Of a DNA stretch of 64,000 nt, positions 26,495 through 36,640 are shown in pieces (position 1 is the first letter of the stretch; each line of letters opens with the position of its first letter). Below the pieces are notes generated by a model. It worked only from the letters and a program-made list of their open reading frames with translations, ran no database searches and was not told the origin of the DNA. The stretch is taken from the NCBI RefSeq assembly GCF_024758005.1, contig NZ_CP103288.1, positions 4,154,001 through 4,218,000 of the forward strand, written 5' to 3'. The position numbers and the translations under genes were made by a program. This DNA comes from Pseudarthrobacter sp. NS4 (GTDB taxonomy: Bacteria; Actinomycetota; Actinomycetes; Actinomycetales; Micrococcaceae).

Positions 26495-27958
26495 CTAGTG
26501 CTTGCTGTCCTCCGCATCGGCAAGGACCGGCCCTGCACTCCCCGCACCGCCTGCGCCCGCACGGACAGCAGGCATGGCCAGGACCGCGGCGACGGTAAGC
26601 AACCCTGCCACCAGCGTGGCCAGGAAGACGGCTCCGGAAGCAGCCACAACAGCCGGGCCGTCGCTGTCCCCGCCAGATGTACCGGCGTAGACCGCATTGG
26701 CTACCGCGCCGAACACCGCTACGCCCAGGGCGCTGCCGATGGACCGGGCGAACATGTTGGTGCTGGTGACCACACCGCGCTCATTCCACGGGACGCTCGA
26801 CTGGGCTGAGATCAGGGTGGGGGTGGCCACCAGCCCCAGGCCGAGTCCCACCACGAAGCAGCTGGCGGCGACCAGCGCCACGTCGGGAGCAGGTGCCGTC
26901 AGGGCAAGGACCAGAAGTCCCGCCACGGTGACCGAGATGCCGATCAGGGCCGTGGGCTTAAACCCGAGCCTCAAGTAGAAGCGGCCCGCCTGCGAGGCGC
27001 TGATCGGCCAGCCGAGCGTCAGCGCTGCCAGGGCGAGCCCGGCAACCAGGGGCGAAGTGGATAGCGCCCCTTCAAGGAAGGTGGGCACGTAGGAGGTCAG
27101 CCCCATCAGCACTGCCCCTACGCCAAAGGACACCAGGGCGGTGGTGCCAAGCAGGCGCCTGGACACTACCCAGGGCGGCAGGACCGGCTCCGCTGCCCGG
27201 CGCTCCACCAGCAGGAACAGGGCCAGGAGCACGCCGCCCACCGCAAAAACGCCGATGCTGACGGGCGAGTTCCACTCCCACGCCTGCCCGCCCTGCAGGG
27301 CTCCGAGGATGAGCAGGCTGAGCGAGACAGCCAGCAGGGCCGCCCCGGCGTAGTCCACGCGGTGTTTTGACCGCTCCACCTTCTCGTGGAGGGTCCGGAC
27401 CAGCATCCACCCTGCCAGCAGGCACAGTGGGATGTTGACGAGGAAGATGCCGCGCCAGAGGCCCATTGACGAGAAGATTCCGCCGAGGCTTGGCCCCACC
27501 ACGGAGGATACCGCCCAAACACTCGCGAGATAGCCCTGGACCTTGGCGCGCTCCTCCACCGAATAGATGTCCCCGGCGATGGTAATGGAAACCGGCAGCA
27601 CTGCACCTGCGCCGAGTCCCTGCAGGGCGCGGAAAGCGATCAGTGAGGGCATGCTCCAGGCGATGCCGCACAGGACAGACCCGAGCAGGAACAGACCAAT
27701 GCCTGTCAGGATGATTGGCTTGCGGCCCACCATGTCGGACAGCTTGCCGTAGATGGGCACTGAGACGGCCTGTGCCAGCAGGTACGCCGAGAAGAGCCAG
27801 GGGAACGACGAGAAACCGCCCACGTCCCGGACGATGGATGGGACGGCAGTGGCCACGATGGTGGAATCGATGGCCACGAGTCCGGTAGCCAGCATCAGGG
27901 CAATGAGGATCGGCCCGCGGTCGGAGCGGAATCCCACACCCTCGGCTTTGGTTGTCAT
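26495..27958 (-). CDS. MFS multidrug exporter, DHA2/EmrB type (14 helices)
   Basis: 487 residues and about 14 membrane segments. LVAIDSTIVATAVPSIVRDVG is the first-helix motif of the DHA2 drug:proton antiporters, GKLSDMVGRKPIIL the loop 2-3 motif, and LQGLGAGAVLPVSITIAGDI and SVVGPSLGGIF the motif C region of antiporters. ATG at 27958 (MTTKAEGVGF) is preferred over the longer frame from 28087, which adds an Arg-rich tail without family resemblance. It lies 89 bases after the trehalose-phosphatase/GH15 gene on the same strand and might be cotranscribed. Substrate unknown. Confidence 0.82.
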   Translation of the reverse strand: MTTKAEGVGFRSDRGPILIALMLATGLVAIDSTIVATAVPSIVRDVGGFSSFPWLFSAYLLAQAVSVPIYGKLSDMVGRKPIILTGIGLFLLGSVLCGIAWSMPSLIAFRALQGLGAGAVLPVSITIAGDIYSVEERAKVQGYLASVWAVSSVVGPSLGGIFSSMGLWRGIFLVNIPLCLLAGWMLVRTLHEKVERSKHRVDYAGAALLAVSLSLLILGALQGGQAWEWNSPVSIGVFAVGGVLLALFLLVERRAAEPVLPPWVVSRRLLGTTALVSFGVGAVLMGLTSYVPTFLEGALSTSPLVAGLALAALTLGWPISASQAGRFYLRLGFKPTALIGISVTVAGLLVLALTAPAPDVALVAASCFVVGLGLGLVATPTLISAQSSVPWNERGVVTSTNMFARSIGSALGVAVFGAVANAVYAGTSGGDSDGPAVVAASGAVFLATLVAGLLTVAAVLAMPAVRAGAGGAGSAGPVLADAEDSKH

Positions 27959-28047
27959 GGTTCGTTCCCGCCTCGGTCTCCGTCGCCCGGAACCCTGCGC
28001 TGCAGGCGGCCGGAATCTCCACTCTAGGCAGTGACCGGGACAACCGG

Positions 28048-30678
28048 CTACCTTCTGCCCTCCAACGCGTCCAGAAGACGGGCGCACCGGATGAAGCCCA
28101 GGTGGGAGTATGCCTGCGGGTGGTTTCCCAGATGGGTTTCGGTGCCGGGATCGTATTCTTCGGGCAGCAGGCCCGTGGGTCCGAAAAGGTTCACCAGCTG
28201 GTCGAAGAGATCCCAGGCCTCCTCAATCCTTCCCACCGCGACGTAAGCCTCGATCAGCCAGGTGGTGCAGACGTGGAAGCCGCCCTCCAGGCCCGGCAGG
28301 CCGTCGTCGTACCTGTATCGGAAGACGGTGGGCCCCACCCGCAGTTCCCGTTCCACGGCCGTGACGGTATCCAGGAAGCGCTGGTCCGAGACATCCAGCA
28401 GGCCGGACAGCCCGATGTGCAGGACGGCGGCGTCGAGGTCCGGGCTGTCGTAAGCGACAGTGTACGAGGACGCGGATTCATCCCAGCCCTCACTCAATAC
28501 TTCTTCCCGGATGGTTGCGGCCGTGGCTTCCCAGGACGGTTCGGGGCGGCGGCCGTGCCGGGCGGCGGTCCGCAGCGCCCGGTCAAGGGTCACCCAGCAC
28601 ATCACTTTGGTATACACATGGTGCCGGGGAGCCCGCCGTGCTTCCCAAATGCCGTGGTCGGGTTCGTGCCAGCGCGCCAGCACTGCCGAAGCCATCTGGA
28701 CCATCAGTTCCCAGTGGCCATCGGCGAGCGCGGATTCCCTCTCACTGAGCGCATCGATCAGTTCCGCAATGGGGCCGAACACGTCCAGCTGGACCTGGTG
28801 GTCCGCGGCATTGCCGATCCGGACAGGCCGGGAGCCGGCATAGCCGGGAAGACTGTCGATGACCGCTTCGGTGGAGAGCGGCGCACCCGTGACCGAGTAC
28901 AGGGGATGCAACCATTCGGGCCCGGGGGCGTGCTCCAGGATCCGCCCGAGCCAGTCCAGGAAGCCTGCCGCTTCCTGCGTCGAGCCAAGATCCACCAGCG
29001 CATTGACTGTCATGGACCCGTCCCGGAGCCAGCAGTACCGGTAATCCCAGTTGCGCGTGCCGCCGATCCCTTCCGGCAGCGAGGTGGTGGGAGCAGCCAG
29101 CACCGCACCGGTGGGCTCGTGGACCAGCGCGCGGAGCACCAGGGCGGACCGGCGCACCAGGGATGGTTTGACGCTGGGCAGGTCCAGGCCCTGCACCCAG
29201 CTTCGGGAGTGGAGTGCCACCCCGGCCCGCCGTTCAGTTTCACCGCCGGGATCTGCCGGCTGGTGCCCGGTGTCGCCGCACCTCAGGTTGAGGACTATGG
29301 GGCCGCCCTGCAGGTTGGTTACCGCTGTGGCCGTAGCGTGCCGGCCGTCCGAGGCAACGGCGAACTTCACGCCCGGGGCGAAGAGGATGAGCGGGTCCGA
29401 GGTCCCCACCACATGCAGCTCCTCTCCACGGACCTCCATGCTGAACGGGGCATTGGCGTAGTCAGGACGGGGGGCAAACACGATCCTCGCCGCACCGCTT
29501 CCGGAAAGCACCCGGACGAGGCTGGTGATGCCTTCGGGGGCTGGTTCCAGGTAGTCAGTGACTGTGACGTCGGCCCAACGGGTCTCCACGATCATGGTGC
29601 TGTCCACGTAACGCTGGCCCAGCACCTGTGAGGCCTTGACGGGCTCAATGGAAAAGTGGCCCGCCGCGTCGCCGCCAAGGATGTGCGCGAACAGCGAACC
29701 GGAGTCCGGCAGCGGGTGGCTCATCCAGCAGATCCGGGCGTCCGGAGTGACAAGGGCAGTGGAAGAACCGTTGCCGATCATTGAGTGCCGCTCAAGCCCC
29801 ACGGCGTCCTCGCCGAACAGCCACGCCCGCCGCAGTTCGAACAGGATGGCCAGGACCCGGGCAAAGCACTCCGGGTCGCGCAACCGGTGTGCAGCGCCTG
29901 TCTGCCCGGCGCCCACGCGCAGACCCATGTCCGGCCCCCGGAGTGTGGCAATGGCAAGCTCGTCACTGTACGCATCCCCGGCATAGAGGGCGGCGCTGGT
30001 CCCGAGCCGCGAGCGCAGGTTCTCCAAGGCCTCAGCCTTGGAAGGTTCCATGAAAGACAAGTCCAGAACCGATCCATCGACGATGAAGAAAAGCCCGTGG
30101 TCCCGGGCAATCTCCCGGGCTGTTTCGGTGACGGCCTCCACAACCTCTGCGGGGGCCGGGCGGGTGTGGATCGAAACGGCCGCGGGCTTACGCTCGATCC
30201 AAATGCCCTTGTGGAAACCCACCGCTTCAGTGAGTGCCGCGTTGACTCTATGCAGGACCGCTTCCGTGGCCAGGGGCTGGACGTGCGCGAATTCCATGTC
30301 AGATTCGGCGCCGTGCGAACCGATGAGGTGCACCTCCGCCGGCAGGCGGGACACGGCGGCCAAGTCGCGGAGGGAGCGGCCTGATATGACGGCGGCGTGG
30401 GTATTGGGCAGTGCCGCCAGTGCGCGCAGGGCTATGGCCGCGCTTCCGAGCGGGAGCGTTTCGGTGGAGATCCCCTCGGCATCACACAGCGTTCCGCCGT
30501 AATTGCACGCCACGAGCAGCCCCGGAACCCGGGCGAGGACCTTAAGTTCCGCCAGCAGGGTGGGCGTCAGCCCGTCGTCGGGCGCGTCAGGCCGGACGAA
30601 GGATCGGAGCAGCCCCAGCGGAAGGGACCGGGTGAGCAGCGCGGAATCCGCCACGCTTTGGTTCAACGGCATAGCCAT
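28048..30678 (-). CDS. Trehalose-phosphatase-like (HAD) / GH15 fusion protein
   Basis: 876 residues. Residues ~35-270 are an OtsB-type HAD domain: AAVISGRSLRDLAAVS (motif II Ser), a conserved Lys in SKAEALENL and AGDAYSDELAIATL (motif IV). However motif I, normally D-x-D-G-T, reads N59-Y-G61-G-T, so the aspartyl nucleophile and the general acid/base are both missing. Residues ~290-870 are a glycoside hydrolase family 15 domain with RNWDYRYCWLRDGS, GIWEARRAPRHHVYTKVMCW and LLPEEYDP, i.e. both catalytic Glu regions intact. GH15 enzymes of this kind include actinobacterial trehalases. ATG at 30678 has AAGGGG upstream. Probably an active hydrolase with a dead phosphatase module. Confidence 0.85.
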   Translation of the reverse strand: MAMPLNQSVADSALLTRSLPLGLLRSFVRPDAPDDGLTPTLLAELKVLARVPGLLVACNYGGTLCDAEGISTETLPLGSAAIALRALAALPNTHAAVISGRSLRDLAAVSRLPAEVHLIGSHGAESDMEFAHVQPLATEAVLHRVNAALTEAVGFHKGIWIERKPAAVSIHTRPAPAEVVEAVTETAREIARDHGLFFIVDGSVLDLSFMEPSKAEALENLRSRLGTSAALYAGDAYSDELAIATLRGPDMGLRVGAGQTGAAHRLRDPECFARVLAILFELRRAWLFGEDAVGLERHSMIGNGSSTALVTPDARICWMSHPLPDSGSLFAHILGGDAAGHFSIEPVKASQVLGQRYVDSTMIVETRWADVTVTDYLEPAPEGITSLVRVLSGSGAARIVFAPRPDYANAPFSMEVRGEELHVVGTSDPLILFAPGVKFAVASDGRHATATAVTNLQGGPIVLNLRCGDTGHQPADPGGETERRAGVALHSRSWVQGLDLPSVKPSLVRRSALVLRALVHEPTGAVLAAPTTSLPEGIGGTRNWDYRYCWLRDGSMTVNALVDLGSTQEAAGFLDWLGRILEHAPGPEWLHPLYSVTGAPLSTEAVIDSLPGYAGSRPVRIGNAADHQVQLDVFGPIAELIDALSERESALADGHWELMVQMASAVLARWHEPDHGIWEARRAPRHHVYTKVMCWVTLDRALRTAARHGRRPEPSWEATAATIREEVLSEGWDESASSYTVAYDSPDLDAAVLHIGLSGLLDVSDQRFLDTVTAVERELRVGPTVFRYRYDDGLPGLEGGFHVCTTWLIEAYVAVGRIEEAWDLFDQLVNLFGPTGLLPEEYDPGTETHLGNHPQAYSHLGFIRCARLLDALEGRR

Positions 30679-30714
30679 TCGTGCACCCCTTAGGCAGGAC
30701 GCACCCGGTAAAAC

Positions 30715-30785
30715 AGCCGCGGGATTGCCCGCGGCTATCGGGTGGCGCCCCTCCCCCGAGGTCCGGAGGGATTCCGGGGAGGGGC
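30715..30785. terminator. Two hairpins between the LLM and HAD-GH15 genes
   Basis: A perfect 9-bp stem AGCCGCGGG/CCCGCGGCT (30715-30723 with 30728-30736, loop ATTG) and a perfect 10-bp stem (30747-30756 with 30776-30785). They lie downstream of the minus-strand LLM gene, so termination is likely; no long T tract. Confidence 0.55.
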
Positions 30786-30872
30786 ATCCCTCATGGTCCG
30801 CCCGGCCGGTTTCCCCCGGAAGTCCTCATCATTGCGTATGTGTAAAAGTGCGGTGCAGGCCGCCGCCCGCCG

Positions 30873-31862
30873 CTATACCCGGGCCAGGCCAGCAGCTTCA
30901 GCAAGCAGTTCGACGGACCGCAGCCGCGCCCCGGTGCCGGTGCTTTGGTGCGCCACGATGAGTTCGTCCGCGTCGGCGTGCCTGCCGAATTCGTCGAGGT
31001 AGTCCATCACGACGTCGGGGGTGCCCACCGCGGAATAGGTCATCATCTGCGAGACGTGCTGGCCCTGCGGCGAGTCGAGGATCATGTCCGCCTCGTCGTC
31101 GCTGAACTCGCGCCCGCCGCCAAAGAACAGCGAAACCCTGGCGCGCTTGGTCTCCTGCAGCATGGCCTGGGCTTCAGCGGCGGAATCCGCGGCGATCACG
31201 TTCACGCCGGCGATCACGTGCGGTGCGTCCAGCTGCGCGGAGGGCTTGAATTCGCGGCGGTAGATGGACACGGCATCCTGGAGCGCGTTGGGGGCAAAAT
31301 GCGAGGCAAAGGCATAGGGCAGGCCCAGCTGGGCAGCCAGCCGTGCACCGAACAGGGACGAACCCAGGATGTAGAGCGGAACGTTGGTGCCCTTGCCCGG
31401 GGTGGCTTCCACGCCCTGCATCCGGGTGGGTCCCGTGAGGTAGCCCTGCAGTTCGAGCACATCCTGGGGGAAGCTGTCCGCGGACATCGGGTCACGCCGC
31501 AGCGCGCGCATGGTGTTCTGGTCGCTGCCGGGCGCGCGGCCCAGGCCCAGGTCGATGCGGCCCGGGTGCAGGGTTTCCAGGGTGCCAAACTGTTCGGCAA
31601 TGGTCAGTGGCGAGTGGTTGGGCAGCATGACGCCGCCGGCGCCCAGCCGGATGCTCTCGGTGTGTGCGGCCACGTGGGCGATCAGGACGCTGGTGGCGGA
31701 CGAGGCGATGGAGGACATGTTGTGGTGCTCGGCGTACCAGACCCTGCGGTACCCCAGCTTCTCGGCGCTTTGCGCCATTGCCACGCTGCCTGCGAAACTC
31801 TCCGCCGCCGTCTGGCCTTTGCCGATGGTTGCCAGGTCAAGGATGGAGAGCGGGAGAGTCAC
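30873..31862 (-). CDS. LLM class flavin-dependent oxidoreductase
   Basis: 329 residues, bacterial luciferase-like barrel. Signature regions: [30 protein letters not shown] near residue 40, [41 protein letters not shown] near 75-115, and [26 protein letters not shown] near 165. This subgroup (MsnO8-like) uses reduced flavin supplied by another enzyme. GTG start at 31862. It is divergent from the aldo/keto reductase, 141 bases apart. Substrate unknown. Confidence 0.85.
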   Translation of the reverse strand: MTLPLSILDLATIGKGQTAAESFAGSVAMAQSAEKLGYRRVWYAEHHNMSSIASSATSVLIAHVAAHTESIRLGAGGVMLPNHSPLTIAEQFGTLETLHPGRIDLGLGRAPGSDQNTMRALRRDPMSADSFPQDVLELQGYLTGPTRMQGVEATPGKGTNVPLYILGSSLFGARLAAQLGLPYAFASHFAPNALQDAVSIYRREFKPSAQLDAPHVIAGVNVIAADSAAEAQAMLQETKRARVSLFFGGGREFSDDEADMILDSPQGQHVSQMMTYSAVGTPDVVMDYLDEFGRHADADELIVAHQSTGTGARLRSVELLAEAAGLARV

Positions 31863-32003
31863 GTTGGGTGCCGGCCTTTCGAAGCATTGCGTAGAGTTTT
31901 GCCGGCCGGGTCACGGCGGGCACTTGAGGCATAACGACGGCGGGGCCCGGCTTATTTCGCAACGTCCCGGAATACTCAGCAGGCTGATGAGGTTGCCGCC
32001 CCT

Positions 32004-32876
32004 ATGAGTCTGAATACGTCGAACCAGTTGGAACTGTCCGCAACGATTGACCTGAAAGACCTGGGAACCGTGCACCGGCTGGGCTTCGGCGCGATGCGCA
32101 TCGTGGGCGACGGCATCTGGGGTGAGCCCGCCGACCGGGTGGCCGCCGTGGATGTGGTGCGCCGCGCCGTCGAACTCGGCGTTGATTTCATCGACACCGC
32201 AGATTCCTATGGCCCCAACATCAGCGAGGAAATCCTTGCCGAGGCCCTGCACCCGTACAAGGAAGGGCTGAAGATCGCCACGAAAGTAGGTTTCACCCGG
32301 ACCGGCCCGAACAAGTGGATCCCGGTGGGCCGTCCCGAATACCTGCGCCAGCAGACGGAACTGAGCCTACGGAAGCTCAAGGTGGACACGCTGGACCTGC
32401 TGCAGCTGCACCGGATCGACCCGAAGGTGGACGCCGAGGAGCAGTTCGGCGTGCTGCGTGAACTGCAGGACGAGGGCAAGGTCCGCGCGCTGGGACTGTC
32501 CCAGGTGAGCGTCGAGGAGCTGGAGGCCGCCGGGAAGCACTTCACGGTGTCCACCGTGCAGAACCGCTACAACCTGACGGACCGCAGCTCGGAGGACGTG
32601 CTGCGGTACTCGGAGGAAAACGGAATCGGTTTCATCCCCTGGGCGCCGATTTCCGCGGGTGAGCTCGCGCAGCCGGGCGGGCCGCTGGACGAGGCAGCAA
32701 AGCGCCTGGACGCCACCACCTCCCAGGTGGCACTCGCCTGGCTGCTCCGCCGCTCCCCGGTGATGATGCCGATCCCCGGCACCGGTTCCGCCAAGCACCT
32801 GGAAGAGAACATGGCCGCGGCCGGTGTCACTCTCGACGACGACACGTACGCAGAGCTCGAAGCCGCCGGTGAGTAG
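32004..32876 (+). CDS. Aldo/keto reductase
   Basis: 290 residues, NADPH-dependent carbonyl reductase barrel. The catalytic tetrad is complete: Asp64 and Tyr69 (FIDTADSYG), Lys94 (KIATKVG) and His136 (LQLHRID). The C-terminal cofactor motif [14 protein letters not shown] is present. Belongs to the group with LGFGAMR near the N-terminus (AKR13/oxidoreductase type). The DJ-1/PfpI gene follows after 24 bases on the same strand, a pairing that fits reactive-carbonyl detoxification; that role is inference. Confidence 0.88.
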   Translation: MSLNTSNQLELSATIDLKDLGTVHRLGFGAMRIVGDGIWGEPADRVAAVDVVRRAVELGVDFIDTADSYGPNISEEILAEALHPYKEGLKIATKVGFTRTGPNKWIPVGRPEYLRQQTELSLRKLKVDTLDLLQLHRIDPKVDAEEQFGVLRELQDEGKVRALGLSQVSVEELEAAGKHFTVSTVQNRYNLTDRSSEDVLRYSEENGIGFIPWAPISAGELAQPGGPLDEAAKRLDATTSQVALAWLLRRSPVMMPIPGTGSAKHLEENMAAAGVTLDDDTYAELEAAGE

Positions 32877-32900
32877 GGAAATACAGACAGGAGCAACACC

Positions 32901-33599
32901 ATGGCAAATATTCTGATGGTTGTATCAGCAGCCGATTCCCTCACCATGAAGGACGGCAGCGAGCACCGCACCGGATTCTGGGCGGAGGAACTGGTGGTTG
33001 CACACCAGACCCTGCTTGCCGCCGGCCACACCATCCACATCGCTACCCCTGACGGTGCACGGCCAACTGTGGACCAGGTGAGCCTGGCATCCGAGTCGGC
33101 CGGTGGCGAGGAGCGGGCAAAAGGCTTCCGGGACTACCTTGCTTCCATCGACGGCGAGCTCTCGCACCCGCTGGTACTCGCCGGCGTCGACATGGCAGCG
33201 TATGACGCAGTGGTGATACCCGGCGGGCACGGCCCCATGGCTGACCTCTACAAGGATGCGGACCTGGGCCGGCTTCTGGTGGCGGCAAACCAGGACGGCA
33301 AAATCATCGCGCCCTTCTGCCACGGTCCCGCGGGGCTGCTCAGCGCAACGGACGACGGCGGCGCTTTCGCATTCCTGGGGCGGCGCCTCACCGTATTCAC
33401 CAATGAAGAAGAACTGGGCGGCGGCACGGGAGAGAACACCCCGTGGATGGTGGAGGACGCGCTGAAGGAGAAGGGCGCCGTAGTGGAGAACGCTGCTGCC
33501 TGGACATCCCATGTGGTCCGGGACGGCAACCTCATCACCGGCCAGAACCCGCAGTCCAGCGAGGACGTTGCCAAGGAAGTCATTAACGCCCTGGGCTGA
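32901..33599 (+). CDS. DJ-1/PfpI family protein (class I glutamine amidotransferase-like)
   Basis: 232 residues, HchA-like subgroup. Nucleophile elbow APFCHGPAGLL with Cys140-His141, and the supporting Glu in FWAEE (residues 28-30), together with PGGHGPMADLYKD. Members act as glyoxalase III/deglycase or chaperone. ATG at 32901 preceded by AGGAGC. Probably cotranscribed with the aldo/keto reductase and ended by the terminator at 33627-33657. Confidence 0.87.
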   Translation: MANILMVVSAADSLTMKDGSEHRTGFWAEELVVAHQTLLAAGHTIHIATPDGARPTVDQVSLASESAGGEERAKGFRDYLASIDGELSHPLVLAGVDMAAYDAVVIPGGHGPMADLYKDADLGRLLVAANQDGKIIAPFCHGPAGLLSATDDGGAFAFLGRRLTVFTNEEELGGGTGENTPWMVEDALKEKGAVVENAAAWTSHVVRDGNLITGQNPQSSEDVAKEVINALG

Positions 33600-33626
33600 T
33601 TCTTCGCCCAGCAGCCGGCACAACCG

Positions 33627-33657
33627 AGGGGGCCCGGCCGTGATGACCGGGCCCCCT
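33627..33657 (+). terminator. Bidirectional terminator after the DJ-1/PfpI gene
   Basis: 11-bp perfect stem (33627-33637 with 33647-33657), nine-base loop, between convergent genes. GC-rich, no long T run. Confidence 0.75.
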
Positions 33658-33691
33658 CCCTGCGGCGCGCGTCCTTGGGCGCCGCAAGCTG

Positions 33692-35743
33692 CTACTTCAG
33701 TTTGAAGTTGGCAGTGATTGAGCTGCCGTCCTTCGCGGTCATCGTGAGCTTGTAGCAGGTTCCTGCTCCGATGGGCGTCTTCCAGTTGTAGACGAAGTGG
33801 CCGGCTACGGAGTCGTAACGCAGGGACGTGCTGCCCGTGGCGGTGGCCTCGATCGCATCCTGGAGTTCCAGCAGGGAGCACTGGATCTGGGCTGACTTGA
33901 GGCTGGACACCGCGGTCAGGTCCGTCACTTCCTGGTCACCTGCGAAGATCTCGAACTTGGCCGGGACCGTGCTGCCGCCCTTGACCGTGTTCAGCACCCC
34001 GCCCATGTCCACCGGCTGGTAGAAGCCCTTGAGGGTCCACGCCTTGATTTCATAGTTTTGGGTAACCGAGGTGGTGTTGCCGGCCAAGTCAGTAGCCTCG
34101 GCCACCAGCGTGTGAGCGCCCACCGACGTGCTGTAGCCCGTGACCGCACAGTTTCCGTTCACTCCCGACAGTGCGTCCGAGGCAGTGCACGTAGGCGCTG
34201 CCGGCGTCGATCCGTAGTAGCTTTCGCCGAGCACTGAGTCGAAGGACACTGATGGCGCGGTCTTATCGATCTTGTAGCTTTGGGTAGCCGCACCCGCGGG
34301 AGTGATATTCCCGGCGACGTCTTCAAATGCAGGGCTGCCGACTACCACCGCTGCGCCTTCGCCAGATGACGTCACCTGCTTAGTGGCTTCTAGGGGCCCC
34401 GACACGAGGTCCGTCGCGGAGAAAGTGGCCGTCACGTCGGCGTTGTACCAGCTGTCAGTTCCTGCCTCGGGGCTGGCGCTGACGTAGGTGACCGTCGGGG
34501 CAGTCTTGTCAATCTTATAGGTCCGCGAAGCGGTACCTTCTGCGGCAGTGTTGCCGGCAATATCGGTGAACACGGGGCTCAGTACTGCCACGTTCGAGCC
34601 CTCGCCACTGGATGTGGCCGTTTTGGTGCTGGTCAGCAGGCCGGATGTGGCGTCCGTCGCTGTGAAAGTGGCCTCGACATCAGAGGTGTACCAGCCGTTG
34701 GTGCCCAGTGTGCCCGCCGCCTTGTCACCATAGCCCACCGTAGGCGCAGTGCCGTCCTTCTTGAGGGACAGCGTAACCGGATCCGCAGAGCCGCCGCTGC
34801 TGGTCGCCGCGCAGCTGTAGTCCGTGGCCACTTGGTCGGCGGTAATGGTCCGGTCCTCGCAGCCGGTGAGGACGAGAGTGCTTGGCGAGTCCCCTTCCGT
34901 CACAGTCCAGTCCAGCGTGACGTCACTCGTGTACCAGTCAGCCAAACCATTAGGCGCGGCGGGGCTAAGTGTGTAGCCGATAGTGGGGGCGGTTCCGTCG
35001 GTGATCCCGTAAGTGACGGAACCGGAGGCGGTAAGACCACCGGCGTCCTCGTGGTAGCAGGAAGCCTCCTGGGAACCCACGCCGTCGGCAGCATCCGGCC
35101 CTGTTATGAGACTGAGTGTGGCGGGGAATGAACTGTTGCCCTCCTCGGCGTCGCTCACCTCGCACATCGCCTGTGGGACGAAGCCCTTGGTGTATGAGCC
35201 ACCAGGTGTGACTCCGGAGATGCCAAGGACCGGCGCTGTGTTGGATGGGGCGGGAGCAACCACCGTCACGCCGAAATTAACAGGTGAAACGTCGTAGGGT
35301 TCACCCGTATTGTTGGCCGTGAGTGAGGCGAGGATGTTGGTCGTTCCGATGCCTTTGGGCGTTACCGTGACAGTTGCCGTGGCATCACAACTGTCGAAGG
35401 TTGCGGTGGCCGGAGAGACAGCAGCCACGGCAGGATCGCTCGAGACCAGGCTGAGGGTAACGGCTTCCCTCCCCTGAATTGTGCAGCCGTTAGTGCCATG
35501 ATCCGGCAGCTTGACGACGTACAGCAGGGTTGTTCCATTGGATCCCCCGAGATTCAGCGTCATTGTTTCAGCAACAGAATCTACTGACGCGTCCAACGTG
35601 TTCGTGATGGCGTCCGCGTACGCAACTCCCCCGCCCGCCAGCACCAGCGTTCCAGCCGCTACCGCCGCTGCCGCTCTGGTGCTTGTCCGCCGTAGCAGGC
35701 TCTTCCCCTCAGCATAAGTTTTCCCACCCGGCGAATTATTCAT
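33692..35743 (-). CDS. Secreted repeat protein with PxKF domain
   Basis: 683 residues. Signal peptide at ~19-44 (Arg-Arg, then AAAAVAAGTLVLAGGGVAYADA). Residues ~45-160 look like an Ig-like domain with a CTI...SC disulphide-type pair. Then three related ~90-residue modules each opening D-G/K-TAPT and containing W-Y-x-x-D-V-x-x-x-x-x-x-x-x-D (near residues 270, 365 and 460), a shorter fourth copy (DKTAPSVSF), and a C-terminal PxKF module (VKGGSTVPAKFEIF). ATG at 35743 has GAGGAG 6 bases upstream. Probably an exported surface or adhesion protein; lacks an LPxTG anchor. Confidence 0.8.
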   Translation of the reverse strand: MNNSPGGKTYAEGKSLLRRTSTRAAAAVAAGTLVLAGGGVAYADAITNTLDASVDSVAETMTLNLGGSNGTTLLYVVKLPDHGTNGCTIQGREAVTLSLVSSDPAVAAVSPATATFDSCDATATVTVTPKGIGTTNILASLTANNTGEPYDVSPVNFGVTVVAPAPSNTAPVLGISGVTPGGSYTKGFVPQAMCEVSDAEEGNSSFPATLSLITGPDAADGVGSQEASCYHEDAGGLTASGSVTYGITDGTAPTIGYTLSPAAPNGLADWYTSDVTLDWTVTEGDSPSTLVLTGCEDRTITADQVATDYSCAATSSGGSADPVTLSLKKDGTAPTVGYGDKAAGTLGTNGWYTSDVEATFTATDATSGLLTSTKTATSSGEGSNVAVLSPVFTDIAGNTAAEGTASRTYKIDKTAPTVTYVSASPEAGTDSWYNADVTATFSATDLVSGPLEATKQVTSSGEGAAVVVGSPAFEDVAGNITPAGAATQSYKIDKTAPSVSFDSVLGESYYGSTPAAPTCTASDALSGVNGNCAVTGYSTSVGAHTLVAEATDLAGNTTSVTQNYEIKAWTLKGFYQPVDMGGVLNTVKGGSTVPAKFEIFAGDQEVTDLTAVSSLKSAQIQCSLLELQDAIEATATGSTSLRYDSVAGHFVYNWKTPIGAGTCYKLTMTAKDGSSITANFKLK

Positions 35744-36049
35744 GTGCGTCTCCTCAAGGCCATGCGCCCACCTTGGGCGCAACGATTTCACCGTACGGTT
35801 CGGCGTAGGCGGAGCACACGCGTAATCCCCCACCCGTCTTCGCCCCTTAAGTACTCGTCTTTTCGGGCCGCTCCTAAGCGGCACTACTTGGTTTCACCTG
35901 CCGGGACGGTCCGAATGTGACCGCCGCGGTTGCCCGGTTAACCGCCGTTACTCCCTGTATCTCCGGTTTGCGTCCGCCTTTGATTCCCCTGTTGGCGCTG
36001 CCGGATAGTTGCCGCAACGCATCCGTTCCGCGCATCAACTGGCTACTTC
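35744..36049. other. Gene-free gap upstream of the secreted protein
   Basis: 306 bases. Should hold the promoter of the minus-strand secreted protein; no clear -35/-10 pair, repeat or RNA was recognised. Base composition drifts lower in GC than the neighbours. Confidence 0.4.
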
Positions 36050-36059
36050 CAGGGGGAAT

Positions 36060-36519
36060 CCTGACCACCATCACAACGAAACCCGCCGCCGTCGCGCCCT
36101 TGGCAGCACGCTGCTGGCGCCGGTTGCCTGAGCAGAATGACAGTCGTGAGCACCGGGCACCGCCCCGCCCAGCACGTTTGCCAACGGACAACAAGACACT
36201 CCTTGGCAGCGAGATGGACAACGCCTACGCCACCTACCGCAACGACCTGCTGGAGTTCTACGCGAAAAGCGATCCAGATTTCATGGAGATCAAGGAGGCC
36301 AAGGATGTGGCGGGCAAGCGCGTCATCGTTGGGTCCGGCAACAACCAGGAAGCCATCCTGGCTGGTGCCGGGATGAGGAGAACAGGAAGAACGGCCTGAA
36401 GCCGGTCGAGTTCCAGCGTTACGACGACGGTTCCGCCTCCACACTCGCCCTGCAGTCCGGCCGTGCAGATCGCCTTCACCACCAAGAAGGACAACGACCC
36501 CGGCAGGCCTGCCGAATGA
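36060..36519 (+). pseudogene. Broken ABC-type amino-acid solute-binding protein
   Basis: Pieces of one protein in three frames. Around 36069-36130 a signal-peptide-like NETRRRRALGSTLLAPVA ends at TGA. Then AYATYRNDLLEFYAKSDPDF and DVAGKRVIVGSGNNQEAIL (about 36225-36362), which match family 3 solute-binding proteins. A frameshift follows, then DEENRKNGLKPVEFQRYDDG and STLALQSGRAD (36373-36470), then another shift to QIAFTTKKDNDPG ending in TGA at 36517-36519. Large parts are missing. No permease or ATPase genes are left nearby, so this is decayed debris. Confidence 0.75.
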
Positions 36520-36640
36520 ATCCCCCCGGGCACCAGCCAGGCCCATTCTCGCTGCCCAACGCCCGTCGTGCCGGCACCACCGGATTAAGCTGAATGCGGG
36601 AGAGGATCCAGGGCCAGAAAAGCCATGAAAGGGACGGTCT

